DNA of 49,227 bases, taken from the NCBI GenBank assembly GCA_027858735.1, contig JAQICC010000248.1, positions 1 to 49,227 on the forward strand. Reading direction: 5' to 3'. The stretch's first letter is position 1. Each line of letters starts with the position of its first letter. Below are positions 23,858-32,008 of the stretch, one piece after another. Origin of the DNA: Salinivirgaceae bacterium (GTDB taxonomy: Bacteria > Bacteroidota > Bacteroidia > Bacteroidales > SZUA-534). A program made the translations under genes and the position numbers. Under the pieces are notes generated by a model. The model saw only the letters and a list, made by a program, of their open reading frames with translations, searched no databases and had not been told where the DNA came from.

Positions 23858-23910
23858 GGGTAAATGATGTGGTTATTTTACCCTCCATTAATCTAAAAAA
23901 AGTATATTTG
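23858..23910 (+). promoter_or_regulatory. Promoter region of the DUF4199-GT2 operon with operator-like dyad
   Basis: A TATATTTG box (23903-23910) matches TAnnTTTG and lies 17 bases before the ATG. GGGTAAA (23858-23864) and TTTACCC (23877-23883) form a dyad with a 12-base centre. Its right arm covers the expected -33 position, where no TTTG exists. A regulator bound to the dyad could therefore control this promoter; this part is inference. Confidence 0.45.
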
Positions 23911-23927
23911 CCTCAAACAAAATAACT

Positions 23928-24449
23928 ATGCAAGAAAACAACTTAGTTAAACATACAATGACTTACGGGCTTTATTTAGGATTAGCCTTTAGTGTTGTAG
24001 TTATAATAATTAAGATAAGGGGAGGAGTGCACCATCCAGGGGATACAGGAGGAATGATTAATGCCATGTTACTTTGGGCAGGTATGCTGGTTTTCGGTAG
24101 AAGGTATCGAGATTCAATTGTTGAAGGCGAATTTCAATATAAAAATGCTTTGGGTTTTACTGTTCTGTTAACCGTATTTTCAGCTCTAATATATGCATTC
24201 TTTTCATATTGGTATTATGCTAAAATTGAACTTAACGGAATTCCAAATTATATAGAACAGATGGGAATTGCCTATTCGCAAAGCGGTATGTTTACAGAAA
24301 AAGATGCTGAGGCTATATTAGAGTTGTACAGAAAAACATTATCACCAAGCATGATGGCGTTTATTGTTTTTTTCTCACAAGCTTTAATAGGTGTGCTGTC
24401 AGGATTAATTGCATCCATTTTTATTAAAAGTCCAATTAAGTCAAGCTAA
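23928..24449 (+). CDS. DUF4199 family membrane protein
   Basis: A 173-residue integral membrane protein with four hydrophobic segments, at about residues 13-28, 41-56, 73-94 and 141-165. The N-terminal amphipathic stretch (NLVKHTMTYGLYLGLAFSVVVI) and the loop with EQMGIAYSQSGMFTEKDAEAIL are typical of DUF4199. The function of the family is unknown. It is common in Bacteroidota directly upstream of a GtrB/DPM1-like glycosyltransferase, as here (26-base gap), so it may assist glycosyl-lipid handling. That link rests on gene order only. Confidence 0.85.
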   Translation: MQENNLVKHTMTYGLYLGLAFSVVVIIIKIRGGVHHPGDTGGMINAMLLWAGMLVFGRRYRDSIVEGEFQYKNALGFTVLLTVFSALIYAFFSYWYYAKIELNGIPNYIEQMGIAYSQSGMFTEKDAEAILELYRKTLSPSMMAFIVFFSQALIGVLSGLIASIFIKSPIKSS

Positions 24450-24475
24450 AGTAATTACTAAATAGAATTTGCATC

Positions 24476-25423
24476 ATGAATATTAGTATTGTAGTACCCT
24501 TATACAACGAAGAAGAATCGCTTAGCGAATTAGTAGCTTGGATAGCTAAGGTGATGTATGATAATAATTTAACTTACGAAGTTATTCTTGTTGATGATGG
24601 CAGTAGTGATGAATCGTGGAAAGAAGTTGAATTGCTTTCAAAGGAGTATGGTGCTGTTCGAGGTATAAAATTCAGAAGGAATTATGGAAAATCGGCGGCT
24701 TTGTATAGTGGCTTTAAGGCTGCAGAAGGCGATGTAGTTATTACAATGGATGCTGATTTGCAAGATAGCCCTGAGGAAATTCCAGGCCTTTATAATATGA
24801 TTACCAAAGAAGGTTTGGATTTGGTTTCGGGTTGGAAAAAGAAACGCTATGACCCCATAATGAAAACTATACCCAGTAAGTTTTTTAATTGGACATCAAG
24901 AAAATCTACAGGTATTAAGCTTCATGATTTTAATTGCGGACTGAAAGCATATAAAAAAGATGTAATAAAATCAATTGAGGTTTATGGAGAAATGCATCGC
25001 TATATTCCAGTATTAGCTAAACAGGCTGGTTTTAGTAAGATTGATGAGAAAATTGTACAGCACCAGGCTAGAAAATACGGGGTTACGAAGTTCGGTTTAG
25101 AGCGTTTTATAAATGGCTTTCTTGATTTAATGTCGATTCTATTTATCACGCGCTTTGGAAAAAAACCAATGCACTTGTTCGGGTCATTAGGTATAATGAT
25201 GTTTTTAATTGGTTTAGGAGCCACGGTTACTGTTGGGGTAAATAAACTTATTCATTTATATAAAGGTATACCAAGTATTTTAGTTAGCGAAAATGCCTAT
25301 TTTTATATTGCATTGGTAAGTATGATAATTGGTTCGCAACTTTTCCTTGCAGGATTTCTTGGAGAATTAATATCAAGAAGTTCATCGGACAGAAACCACT
25401 ATCATATTGACAAAGAGATATAG
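24476..25423 (+). CDS. Family 2 glycosyltransferase, DPM1/GtrB-like
   Basis: A 315-residue membrane-bound GT-A enzyme expected to transfer a sugar from a nucleotide donor to undecaprenyl phosphate. The catalytic domain starts MNISIVVPLYNEEESLSELV, contains ILVDDGSSDESW, the DXD-type motif in ITMDADLQDSPEEIP and the FNCGLKAYKKDV stretch. Two C-terminal transmembrane helices are at about 233-256 and 266-297, as in GtrB. It follows the DUF4199 gene and is convergent with gmhA (9 bases between stops). The sugar and final acceptor cannot be read from the sequence. Confidence 0.9.
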   Translation: MNISIVVPLYNEEESLSELVAWIAKVMYDNNLTYEVILVDDGSSDESWKEVELLSKEYGAVRGIKFRRNYGKSAALYSGFKAAEGDVVITMDADLQDSPEEIPGLYNMITKEGLDLVSGWKKKRYDPIMKTIPSKFFNWTSRKSTGIKLHDFNCGLKAYKKDVIKSIEVYGEMHRYIPVLAKQAGFSKIDEKIVQHQARKYGVTKFGLERFINGFLDLMSILFITRFGKKPMHLFGSLGIMMFLIGLGATVTVGVNKLIHLYKGIPSILVSENAYFYIALVSMIIGSQLFLAGFLGELISRSSSDRNHYHIDKEI

Positions 25424-25432
25424 AAGTTTAAT

Positions 25433-26020
25433 TTATTTAAAATGACCAAATAATTTTTCTTCTACAATTTCACAGATAATATGTCCTAACATTATATGTA
25501 CTTCTTGAATTCGAGGAGTGTTTGTTGTCGGTACATTAAGTAAAAATGTTGATAGGTCTTTAAGTTTTCCTCCCATTTGCCCTGTCAAGCCTACAGTTAT
25601 CATTTTTTTATCGTTAGCTACCTTAATAGCTCGCACAATATTTTCGCTATTACCCGATGTTGATAAACCAAAAATTACATCGCCTTCTTTACCAACACCA
25701 TCTACATAACGTGAATAAATATCTTCGTAAGAAAAATCGTTAGCTACAGCAGTTACGTACGATGAATTTACGTGCAATGCCTCAGCTTCTAGTGGTGGCC
25801 GGTTAAAATAGAATCGGCCCGATAACTCTGCTGCTAAATGTTGGGCATCGGCAGCGCTGCCGCCATTCCCGCAAAAAAGTACCTTGCCACCCTTTTTATA
25901 ACAAGAAACAACGGCATCAGCAATTTTTTGGCATAGTTCTATTATTGTTTTGTCTGAAATAATTTGTTGCTTAATGGCTATCGATTCCTCTATAATATTT
26001 TGAATATTCTTTAATCCCAT
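25433..26020 (-). CDS. gmhA: SIS-domain phosphoheptose isomerase (GmhA-like)
   Basis: A 195-residue cytoplasmic isomerase that should convert sedoheptulose 7-phosphate to D-glycero-manno-heptose 7-phosphate for LPS core or S-layer glycans. SIS-domain motifs: GGKVLFCGNGGSAADAQHLAAELSGRF, VIFGLSTSGNSENIVRAI, and the metal and catalytic region RIQEVHIMLGHIICE. The ATG at 26020, one base after the TGA of the upstream glycosyltransferase, is preferred over a TTG at 26029 that would overlap it. Either way the two genes are translationally linked. No other heptose-pathway gene is in the window, and DiaA-like roles are less likely given the glycan context. Confidence 0.85.
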   Translation of the reverse strand: MGLKNIQNIIEESIAIKQQIISDKTIIELCQKIADAVVSCYKKGGKVLFCGNGGSAADAQHLAAELSGRFYFNRPPLEAEALHVNSSYVTAVANDFSYEDIYSRYVDGVGKEGDVIFGLSTSGNSENIVRAIKVANDKKMITVGLTGQMGGKLKDLSTFLLNVPTTNTPRIQEVHIMLGHIICEIVEEKLFGHFK

Positions 26021-26021
26021 T

Positions 26022-27161
26022 TCACCCAATTTTGTTAATTAAATCATTCATGGTTGTTGTCATGGTTTCCCATGCGTATTTTTTCTTTTCCTTAATAACG
26101 CCTGTTTTAAACTCGTCGTATCGGTTGTTGTCAAAAAAATCGATCAATTTGTTCGCTATTTCTTCAGCATTTGGTTCAACAACATAACCGGCTTTTTCAT
26201 TCGGAATAATTTCAGCTAATCCGCCTACATTAGTAACTAACATAGGTTTTTCGAAATGAAAGCCAATTTGAGTGACCCCACTTTGTGTTGCATTTTTATA
26301 GGGTTGGGCAATTATTTCGGCTGCACCAAAATAAAGCCCAACTTCTGGGTCAGGTATAAATTTATCGTGTAGGATAATACGTTCTTTAATTCCTAGCTGT
26401 TCGATCTGCCTTAAATATTTTTCTCCATTCGAATAAAATTCTCCGGCTATAATTAGCTTAATGTTTCGTTCTTTAAACCTTTTGTCAGCGAAAGCTTCAA
26501 TAAGTAAATCCAATCCTTTGTAATCGCGTATTAAGCCAAAAAATAATACATATTTTTCATTCGAATTGAGTTTTAGGGACTCCAAGGCTTTTTCGCGTTC
26601 AATTATTTCTCCAAAATGATCATACAATGGGTGAGGACAAAAGGCTCTTGGTTTGGTTTCGTCAAAAAGTGAAAGATCGGCAAGCACACTTCTTGATAAG
26701 GATACAAAAGCATGGCAATTCTTCACAAAATAATTTGAAAACACCTTATCGCCTATGCGTTTCTCGTGTGGTATAATATTATGAAGAAGCCCTATAATTT
26801 TAGTGTGTTTATTTTGCTTTATTATTTTAGCAATGGTACCCAAACATGGAGCCATAAAAGGCAACCAATATCCTATTATAACCACATCGGGTTTTTGTTT
26901 TTTAATCTTTAATCCAATTTTAATCCAATTTATCGGATTAATTGAGTTTATAGTGGATATTATCTTTAGTCTTTTTGGAGCTTCCCAGTTAGCGTATTGT
27001 GTTTTGCCGGGGAAAAGGAAACTTGGATACTGAAGTTTAAAATTTTCAATCTGTACCTCATCTTTCTCATCAAGAAAAGCATTGGCTAAACGTTCATTAA
27101 ATGCAGCCATACCTCCTCTTAGCGGATAAGCTGTTCCTAAAATTAATATCTTTTTTACCAA
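26022..27161 (-). CDS. Family 4 glycosyltransferase
   Basis: A 379-residue GT-B fold enzyme with the N-terminal signature ILGTAYPLRGGMAAFNERLANAF. The C-terminal GT4 donor-site region includes YVLFFGLIRDYKGLDLLIEAF, KLIIAGEFYSNGEKY and the retaining-enzyme E-x7-E zone around PYKNATQSGVTQIGFHFEKPMLVTNVGGLAEII. The second half, GYVVEPNAEEIANKLIDFF, is also typical. It probably adds a hexose or heptose during surface glycan assembly. Its stop abuts the gmhA start. The membrane role is peripheral, as no transmembrane segment is seen. Donor and acceptor are unknown. Confidence 0.9.
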   Translation of the reverse strand: MVKKILILGTAYPLRGGMAAFNERLANAFLDEKDEVQIENFKLQYPSFLFPGKTQYANWEAPKRLKIISTINSINPINWIKIGLKIKKQKPDVVIIGYWLPFMAPCLGTIAKIIKQNKHTKIIGLLHNIIPHEKRIGDKVFSNYFVKNCHAFVSLSRSVLADLSLFDETKPRAFCPHPLYDHFGEIIEREKALESLKLNSNEKYVLFFGLIRDYKGLDLLIEAFADKRFKERNIKLIIAGEFYSNGEKYLRQIEQLGIKERIILHDKFIPDPEVGLYFGAAEIIAQPYKNATQSGVTQIGFHFEKPMLVTNVGGLAEIIPNEKAGYVVEPNAEEIANKLIDFFDNNRYDEFKTGVIKEKKKYAWETMTTTMNDLINKIG

Positions 27162-27250
27162 GGTTATAATTTTTACGTAACTGTTTAAATTTTATTTTTG
27201 AATTAAACAGTTACAGCTATCAGAAAGTAAAAGTACTATTTTTATGCAAT

Positions 27251-28162
27251 TTACAGCTCTTGAATTTTTTCTACAATATCTTGCTTTTGCGAAGGGAGGA
27301 ACCAATGTATACTTTTGTCGCGATTCCAATAAGTTAATTGTCTTTTGGCATATCGTCGGGAGTTTCGCTTAATTAGTCTTATCGCTTCATTTAGGTCGTA
27401 TTCGCCATCGAAGTGGGCGAAAAGTTCTTTATAGCCTACCGTATTTAGTGAGTTTAAGTGTTTGTAATTATGAAATCGGTGTGCTTCTTCAACCAATCCA
27501 GCTTCAAGCATATGTTCAACTCGAAGGTTTATTCTATTGTAAAGTTCTTCCCTATCCATGGTTAGGCCAATTTGGATAGTATTAAAATTTCTCTTTTTGT
27601 TAGGTTGAGTGCGTAGGGTTGAATACTTTTTACCTGTAATTTCAAAAACTTCAAGAGCTTTAAGTATTCGTTTTGGGTTATTTAAATCTGCAATTTCATA
27701 ATATTCAGGATCTAATTTTTCCAATTTATCTTTCAGATATTCAATACCTTTTGTTTCAAATTCTTCTTTCAAAGCACCTCGTACTTCAGGATTAATGCTC
27801 GGTAAATCATCAATGCCTTTTACAACAGCATCAATATACAAACCCGAACCACCTGTCATAATTACATGTTTTTTTTGCTGAAACAAATTTGCAAGTAATT
27901 TAATGGCTTGCAATTCATATACCCCAGAGCTATAGTAATCGTGTATGGAAAGATTGCCAATGAAATGATGTTGAACGCTTGCTAATTGATGCGCCTCAGG
28001 TACTGCGGTTCCAATTGATAATTCGCGGTACATTTGACGCGAATCGCATGATATAATTTCGGTATTAAAAGTTTTTGCCAATTCAATACTTAAATCGGTT
28101 TTGCCAATGCCGGTTGGACCTAGTAAAACTACAAGAGTATTGGGTTTGTTAGTTAAAGCCAT
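27251..28162 (-). CDS. miaA: tRNA dimethylallyltransferase
   Basis: Transfers a dimethylallyl group to A37 of tRNAs reading UNN codons. The P-loop LLGPTGIGKTDLSIEL is at about residues 13-28, followed by IISCDSRQMYRELSIGTAVP, the conserved DYYSSGVY, GGSGLYIDAVVKG and the tRNA-binding region NRINLRVEHMLEAGLVEEA and NTVGYKELFAHFDGE. The C-terminal KRNSRRYAKRQLTYWNRD is diagnostic. The length of 303 residues is normal. The pRiA4b-like gene ends 20 bases upstream, so both likely share the luxC-like operon. Confidence 0.96.
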   Translation of the reverse strand: MALTNKPNTLVVLLGPTGIGKTDLSIELAKTFNTEIISCDSRQMYRELSIGTAVPEAHQLASVQHHFIGNLSIHDYYSSGVYELQAIKLLANLFQQKKHVIMTGGSGLYIDAVVKGIDDLPSINPEVRGALKEEFETKGIEYLKDKLEKLDPEYYEIADLNNPKRILKALEVFEITGKKYSTLRTQPNKKRNFNTIQIGLTMDREELYNRINLRVEHMLEAGLVEEAHRFHNYKHLNSLNTVGYKELFAHFDGEYDLNEAIRLIKRNSRRYAKRQLTYWNRDKSIHWFLPSQKQDIVEKIQEL

Positions 28163-28182
28163 GGTATAAAAAAGGGGGAAGA

Positions 28183-28707
28183 TTAATAATCGTTAGGATC
28201 AAAACTATCATAATCATCAGGAAGTTCTTCGAAATTGAATCCATCATCATCTTCGTCTTCTAAATCTAAATCTAAGTCTAAATTATCAAGTGAGTCAGTT
28301 AGCGTATTAATTTGCTCAGGAATCGTTCCTTCAATTTTTGAAATCGATGGTAGCTCAATAGGAGGTTCTGCATCTATTGTCCGTACAATGCTTCCAAAAA
28401 ATAATCGCTCGTTAAAATAATCGAAAATATATAGAATCCGTTCATTTTTTGCACTAAAAAAATCTTCAATTTTTGTATTAGCCATAGTTAACACAGAACT
28501 ATCATCGCCCATGTCCAAAAGGGCAATCTCTTGTTCTTTTTCCCAGGCTTCGGTAGCTGAAAAAAATGATGCCAATTGATTTTGATCGTAGTTTAATGTG
28601 GTTTGAAGGACTTTATGTAACTGTTCAAATGTTTGATTGTGGTTAATATTTACATCAATTACAAATGAATCTTCTTCATCAGAAATAAAGCGGAATGTAT
28701 AAATCAT
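28183..28707 (-). CDS. Plasmid pRiA4b ORF-3-like domain protein with acidic tail
   Basis: A 174-residue protein. The N-terminal part (about 1-130) resembles the pRiA4b ORF-3/IS1096-passenger family, with YTFRFISDEEDSFVIDVNIN, a helix region QTFEQLHKVLQTTLNYDQNQLASFFSA, and ILYIFDYFNERLFFGSIVR. The last 35 residues are almost all Asp, Glu, Leu and Phe (about 14 Asp), giving a strongly acidic tail. Function is unknown; the domain is often linked to mobile DNA but here it is embedded between luxC-like and miaA genes, separated by only 6 and 20 bases. I recall the miaA neighbourhood from other Bacteroidota, which suggests a resident gene. Confidence 0.7.
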   Translation of the reverse strand: MIYTFRFISDEEDSFVIDVNINHNQTFEQLHKVLQTTLNYDQNQLASFFSATEAWEKEQEIALLDMGDDSSVLTMANTKIEDFFSAKNERILYIFDYFNERLFFGSIVRTIDAEPPIELPSISKIEGTIPEQINTLTDSLDNLDLDLDLEDEDDDGFNFEELPDDYDSFDPNDY

Positions 28708-28713
28708 GTATTG

Positions 28714-29742
28714 TTATTTTAAATTCAATAAAAATTCAAGCGTATCAACATTGTCGGCATAATCCCACAATTCTGGCTGTTGAGCTTCACCTAGTCCATA
28801 CGTATTAAAACCCCAATTTGTTCTACTTACAACACATTGAATTTTATGTTTATTAACTTTTGCAAAATTTTCAAGCTCTTCGACTGATTTGTAATATTGA
28901 AAATGAATTACTCCGATAGGCGATGATAATGCTGCATCTTCTTTTAACAATACAAATCCATTGTCGAAAAGTGATATTTTATTCATAAGAAGAATAGCCT
29001 TTTGGTATTCGTAATTATTGGTGTACTTATTATGATTTGTTAGCGTTGAAAATTTTTCAATAGCTTCAAAGAATAATTTGAAATTATAGTTTTCAGGAAC
29101 CCATAAAAAAGAAACATTTCTACAACCTAGACCATAATAGGTAAAAATATCGGTACCGAGGTTTTCTAAATCTTCGTTAGTTTCATTTCCTGATAATATT
29201 CCAATTGAGTTTCTGTTTTTCCGAATAATATTGGGGTACTTATTGAAATAATACTCAAAATATCGGGCAGAGTTATCGCTACCTGTAGCAATAATTGCAT
29301 CAATATTTTTAAGGGTATCCTCAGTAAAAGTAATTCTACCTTCATACGAAGGATCAATTTTTACCAGTATATCCTTAATTATTGAATACAGTATTTGATC
29401 TTTTGATGATAATTTTGCTAAAACGTTATTTCCTGATATTAGGCAGCACAGTAAATCGTGAAATCCAACAAGAGGAATATTTCCAGCCAAAACTAAACCT
29501 ATGGTTTTAGGGGAGCTGGTTTTGGCAATGGTGTAATTGCTTAACCATTTTAAAATATTATTCTCATGTAATGCGTGACCTAATGCATTTAGCGAATTAT
29601 TTACAGATTCTATTGTAAACCAAGGGTTTGCGAATGTAGCTTTTTTAATATGCTCAGAATAAGCCTTTTGCTCACTTGAAGAAATTTTAATTAATTCAGA
29701 GCCAAGCTTGCTAAGTTGTTTTATGATACTTTGAGTTTCCAT
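28714..29742 (-). CDS. LuxC-type acyl-CoA reductase
   Basis: A 342-residue protein of the aldehyde-dehydrogenase superfamily, LuxC branch, which reduces acyl-CoA or acyl-enzyme to an aldehyde with NADPH. Visible signs are IGLVLAGNIPLVGFHDLLCCLISGN (about residues 80-105), IATGSDNSARYFEYYF, NRNSIGILSGNE and the candidate nucleophile cysteine in YYGLGCRNVSFLWVP (about residue 207). LuxD and LuxE partners are absent, so a luciferase link is not implied. It is the first gene of a unit with the pRiA4b-like gene (6 bases) and miaA. A TACATTTG box lies at 29785-29792. Confidence 0.8.
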   Translation of the reverse strand: METQSIIKQLSKLGSELIKISSSEQKAYSEHIKKATFANPWFTIESVNNSLNALGHALHENNILKWLSNYTIAKTSSPKTIGLVLAGNIPLVGFHDLLCCLISGNNVLAKLSSKDQILYSIIKDILVKIDPSYEGRITFTEDTLKNIDAIIATGSDNSARYFEYYFNKYPNIIRKNRNSIGILSGNETNEDLENLGTDIFTYYGLGCRNVSFLWVPENYNFKLFFEAIEKFSTLTNHNKYTNNYEYQKAILLMNKISLFDNGFVLLKEDAALSSPIGVIHFQYYKSVEELENFAKVNKHKIQCVVSRTNWGFNTYGLGEAQQPELWDYADNVDTLEFLLNLK

Positions 29743-29755
29743 TTTGCTAATAAAT

Positions 29756-29779
29756 AAATGCCTGACTAGTCAGGCATTT
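29756..29779 (-). terminator. 24-base perfect palindrome, likely terminator of the sensor gene
   Basis: AAATGCCTGACT and AGTCAGGCATTT are exact complements centred on ACTAGT. On the minus strand TTTATTTATT follows, so it can end the sensor transcript. It also lies just where a transcript from the TACATTTG box at 29785-29792 would start, so it may double as a 5' hairpin of the luxC-like operon mRNA. Confidence 0.65.
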
Positions 29780-29784
29780 TTGTG

Positions 29785-29792
29785 CAAATGTA
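29785..29792 (-). promoter_or_regulatory. -7 box TACATTTG of the luxC-like-miaA unit
   Basis: The minus-strand octamer matches TAnnTTTG exactly, 43 bases before the ATG at 29742. A TTTTTG run lies 17 bases further upstream, slightly closer than ideal for a -33 element. Confidence 0.5.
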
Positions 29793-29903
29793 TAATTTTA
29801 TTGGATTGACAAAAATTAAAAACAAAGAATGTTAAGGTTGTCCTTTGTGTAGCTTGTAATTGCTATCATAATTTTAGAGAATTAACTACGTTGCAGCTCG
29901 TTT

Positions 29904-31892
29904 TTATATGTTTAGTTTAGCCTCCTCCAGCTCTTTTTCAAGTCTTTTTTGCTCTGAAATGTCAACGATTAAGTCAATTACTTTATTAAGTTCACCTATA
30001 TCGTTCTTAAAAGGAGTAAAGGTATGTTTAAACCAGAACTCATTTTCAGCAGTAATCAAGTTTGTTACCATCGAGCCACTTTCACCTACATGCAAACTTG
30101 ACCAAATTTCAATAAACTCATTTTGCATGGCAGTATTTGAAGCGAATATATCTTGGAATGATTTGCCAACAATTTTTCCTGCATCAAGATTTATTTTATT
30201 TATGAATTCATCGTTAGCTGATATGATTTGTCCATTTTTGTCAACCTCAACCGTGCCTAAAGTGTTGTTGATGGCTCCAATCGTATTTACCATCTCCATT
30301 TCACGACGAGCAGCTTCTTCTTGTGTTGCCTGAAGCTCTTCCATGTTTTGTCGTAATTCTTCTTCTTGCGATGAAAGTTCATCACCTCTGAGTTTAGACT
30401 CACCAAGCAGGTGTTTTGTTTGCTCGTTTACACGGACATTTGAAATTGTTGAGCCAATATTTTCACCTAAAGTTGATATGAAATCAATTTGGTATTGTTC
30501 AATAGGTTTAAAAGTGGCAAGTTCAATAACACCAAGTACATTTTCGTTAAAAATAAGAGGAACCAATAATAGATGATCTGGTTCAGCACTTCCTAAGCCT
30601 GATGTTATTTTTATATATTCTTCAGGAATTTCTTTTAAATAAACGGGCAGTTTCTCAAATGCACAACGTCCAACTAAGCCCTCTTTAAGTTCAAAGCTTG
30701 TTTTTACATATTTTTCACGGCCATAAGCTATTGCCGATTCCATTTCAAAAACATTTTCCTCGTTTTCATTCTCATTTAAAATATACATAGCACCTTGGTT
30801 GGCATCTAAGTAATCAATTAAAGTGGTCATAATATTGCTGGCAAGATTTTCCATGTTGTCGCTATTTTGTCGAAGAATATCGCCAAAATTTGCCAATCCC
30901 TTTGTTATCCAGTTTCTTATTTGATCTTCATCAGCCCTTTTTTTACTGGCTAATTCAGTCGATTTTAAATTTTGTCTCATCTCTAGCAAAGTATTACCAA
31001 GTATATCTTCTTCGCTCAGAGCTTCAAATTTCGATTCGTATTTTCCTTTACCTATTTCTACAGCAAAAGCCGATGTTTTTCGCATATTTTCAATATACAA
31101 ATTCACAGCGTCGCCCATGTCGCCAATTTCATCATTATTTGTAACGAGCTTTTCTTCAGGCAAAATACCTTTAGTCATAGTAAGTAACAAAATCTTAAGC
31201 TTTTGCATTGGCATAACAATACTACGGGTAGTCAAAAAGCCTACTATTAAAACAAATAATGCAACTATAATTACTAGAATAATGATAACACTTTGAAATC
31301 TTTTAAAAGATTTGCTCATTTCATTATTTATAGCTTCCGATTCTTTATCAATTTTTTGTTTTAGTTCTGAAATTGATGCTAATAGGTTTTGAGTTGTTAG
31401 TATTACGTCACCTCCTTCTTCAACCATAGGATTTACTTCAATAAGAACCATAAAGTCGTCGTAACTTTCAAAGGTGTTAAGCTTTTCCATTATAAATTTA
31501 TGTGATCCGAATAGTTGATCATTAATAACCATAAGCAATGAATCCATGGTAGCCTTTGATACGGAATCCCATTTTAAGGAAACATGGTCGATTTCAGCTT
31601 TTAATTTTGGGAAATCAACATTGTGCATATCGGCCAATTTTTGCTTGTCGGGGGTATCAGATTGTTTATCGATAAAAACCCAGTTCTTAACCAACATTTG
31701 AGAGTTGCTAACTAATGCTATAAGCTCTTGCAGTTTAGCCGATGAGGGATTATAGATGGTTAAAACCTTTTCATTTAATTCTTGGTTTCGGTTTAGCGAT
31801 GAATATATAAAGACTCCATTTATCAGAGTTGCAAATAATAGTATTCCAAATCCAACAATAAGCTTTTGTGTAATTGTAAAACGACTCTTCAT
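29904..31892 (-). CDS. Membrane sensor: 4-helix periplasmic domain, HAMP, GAF and PAS, no output domain
   Basis: A 662-residue signalling protein. TM1 is at about 9-30; the periplasmic helical domain, resembling the four-helix bundle of chemoreceptors, is at 31-199; TM2 at 200-222; HAMP at 223-275 and a second HAMP-like segment to about 310. GAF spans about 335-485 (GAMYILNENEN, LVGRCAFEKLPVYL, VLGVIELATF). A coiled coil at 495-535 contains SSQEEELRQNMEELQATQEE. PAS plus PAC runs 536-655 and ends VDISEQKRLEKELEEAK. Normally a HisKA domain would follow, but the protein stops after seven more residues. No kinase, GGDEF or methyl-accepting module is visible, and the following 120 bases do not encode one. 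It may act through a partner protein. Confidence 0.85.
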   Translation of the reverse strand: MKSRFTITQKLIVGFGILLFATLINGVFIYSSLNRNQELNEKVLTIYNPSSAKLQELIALVSNSQMLVKNWVFIDKQSDTPDKQKLADMHNVDFPKLKAEIDHVSLKWDSVSKATMDSLLMVINDQLFGSHKFIMEKLNTFESYDDFMVLIEVNPMVEEGGDVILTTQNLLASISELKQKIDKESEAINNEMSKSFKRFQSVIIILVIIVALFVLIVGFLTTRSIVMPMQKLKILLLTMTKGILPEEKLVTNNDEIGDMGDAVNLYIENMRKTSAFAVEIGKGKYESKFEALSEEDILGNTLLEMRQNLKSTELASKKRADEDQIRNWITKGLANFGDILRQNSDNMENLASNIMTTLIDYLDANQGAMYILNENENEENVFEMESAIAYGREKYVKTSFELKEGLVGRCAFEKLPVYLKEIPEEYIKITSGLGSAEPDHLLLVPLIFNENVLGVIELATFKPIEQYQIDFISTLGENIGSTISNVRVNEQTKHLLGESKLRGDELSSQEEELRQNMEELQATQEEAARREMEMVNTIGAINNTLGTVEVDKNGQIISANDEFINKINLDAGKIVGKSFQDIFASNTAMQNEFIEIWSSLHVGESGSMVTNLITAENEFWFKHTFTPFKNDIGELNKVIDLIVDISEQKRLEKELEEAKLNI

Positions 31893-31963
31893 TTATGTAT
31901 TCCTTTTAAAGTCAATAATTGATATTATATGCGCATTAATTTGTGAAGATAACTATTTATTGG

Positions 31964-31971
31964 CAAATCTA
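31964..31971 (-). promoter_or_regulatory. -7 box TAGATTTG upstream of the sensor gene
   Basis: The minus-strand match to TAnnTTTG is exact, about 72 bases before the ATG at 31892; no TTTG is present at -33. Confidence 0.4.
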
Positions 31972-32008
31972 TATTTCTAACATCTATTTTTTTAAAACAT
32001 TAAGTGAT

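Noticed and set aside
28714-29742. A bioluminescence (lux) operon
   Set aside because: LuxA, LuxB, LuxD and LuxE are absent; LuxC-type reductases occur widely without luminescence.
29904-31892. Reading the sensor as a frameshifted histidine kinase
   Set aside because: The 120 bases after the stop contain no HisKA or HATPase sequence in any frame, and a palindromic terminator follows.
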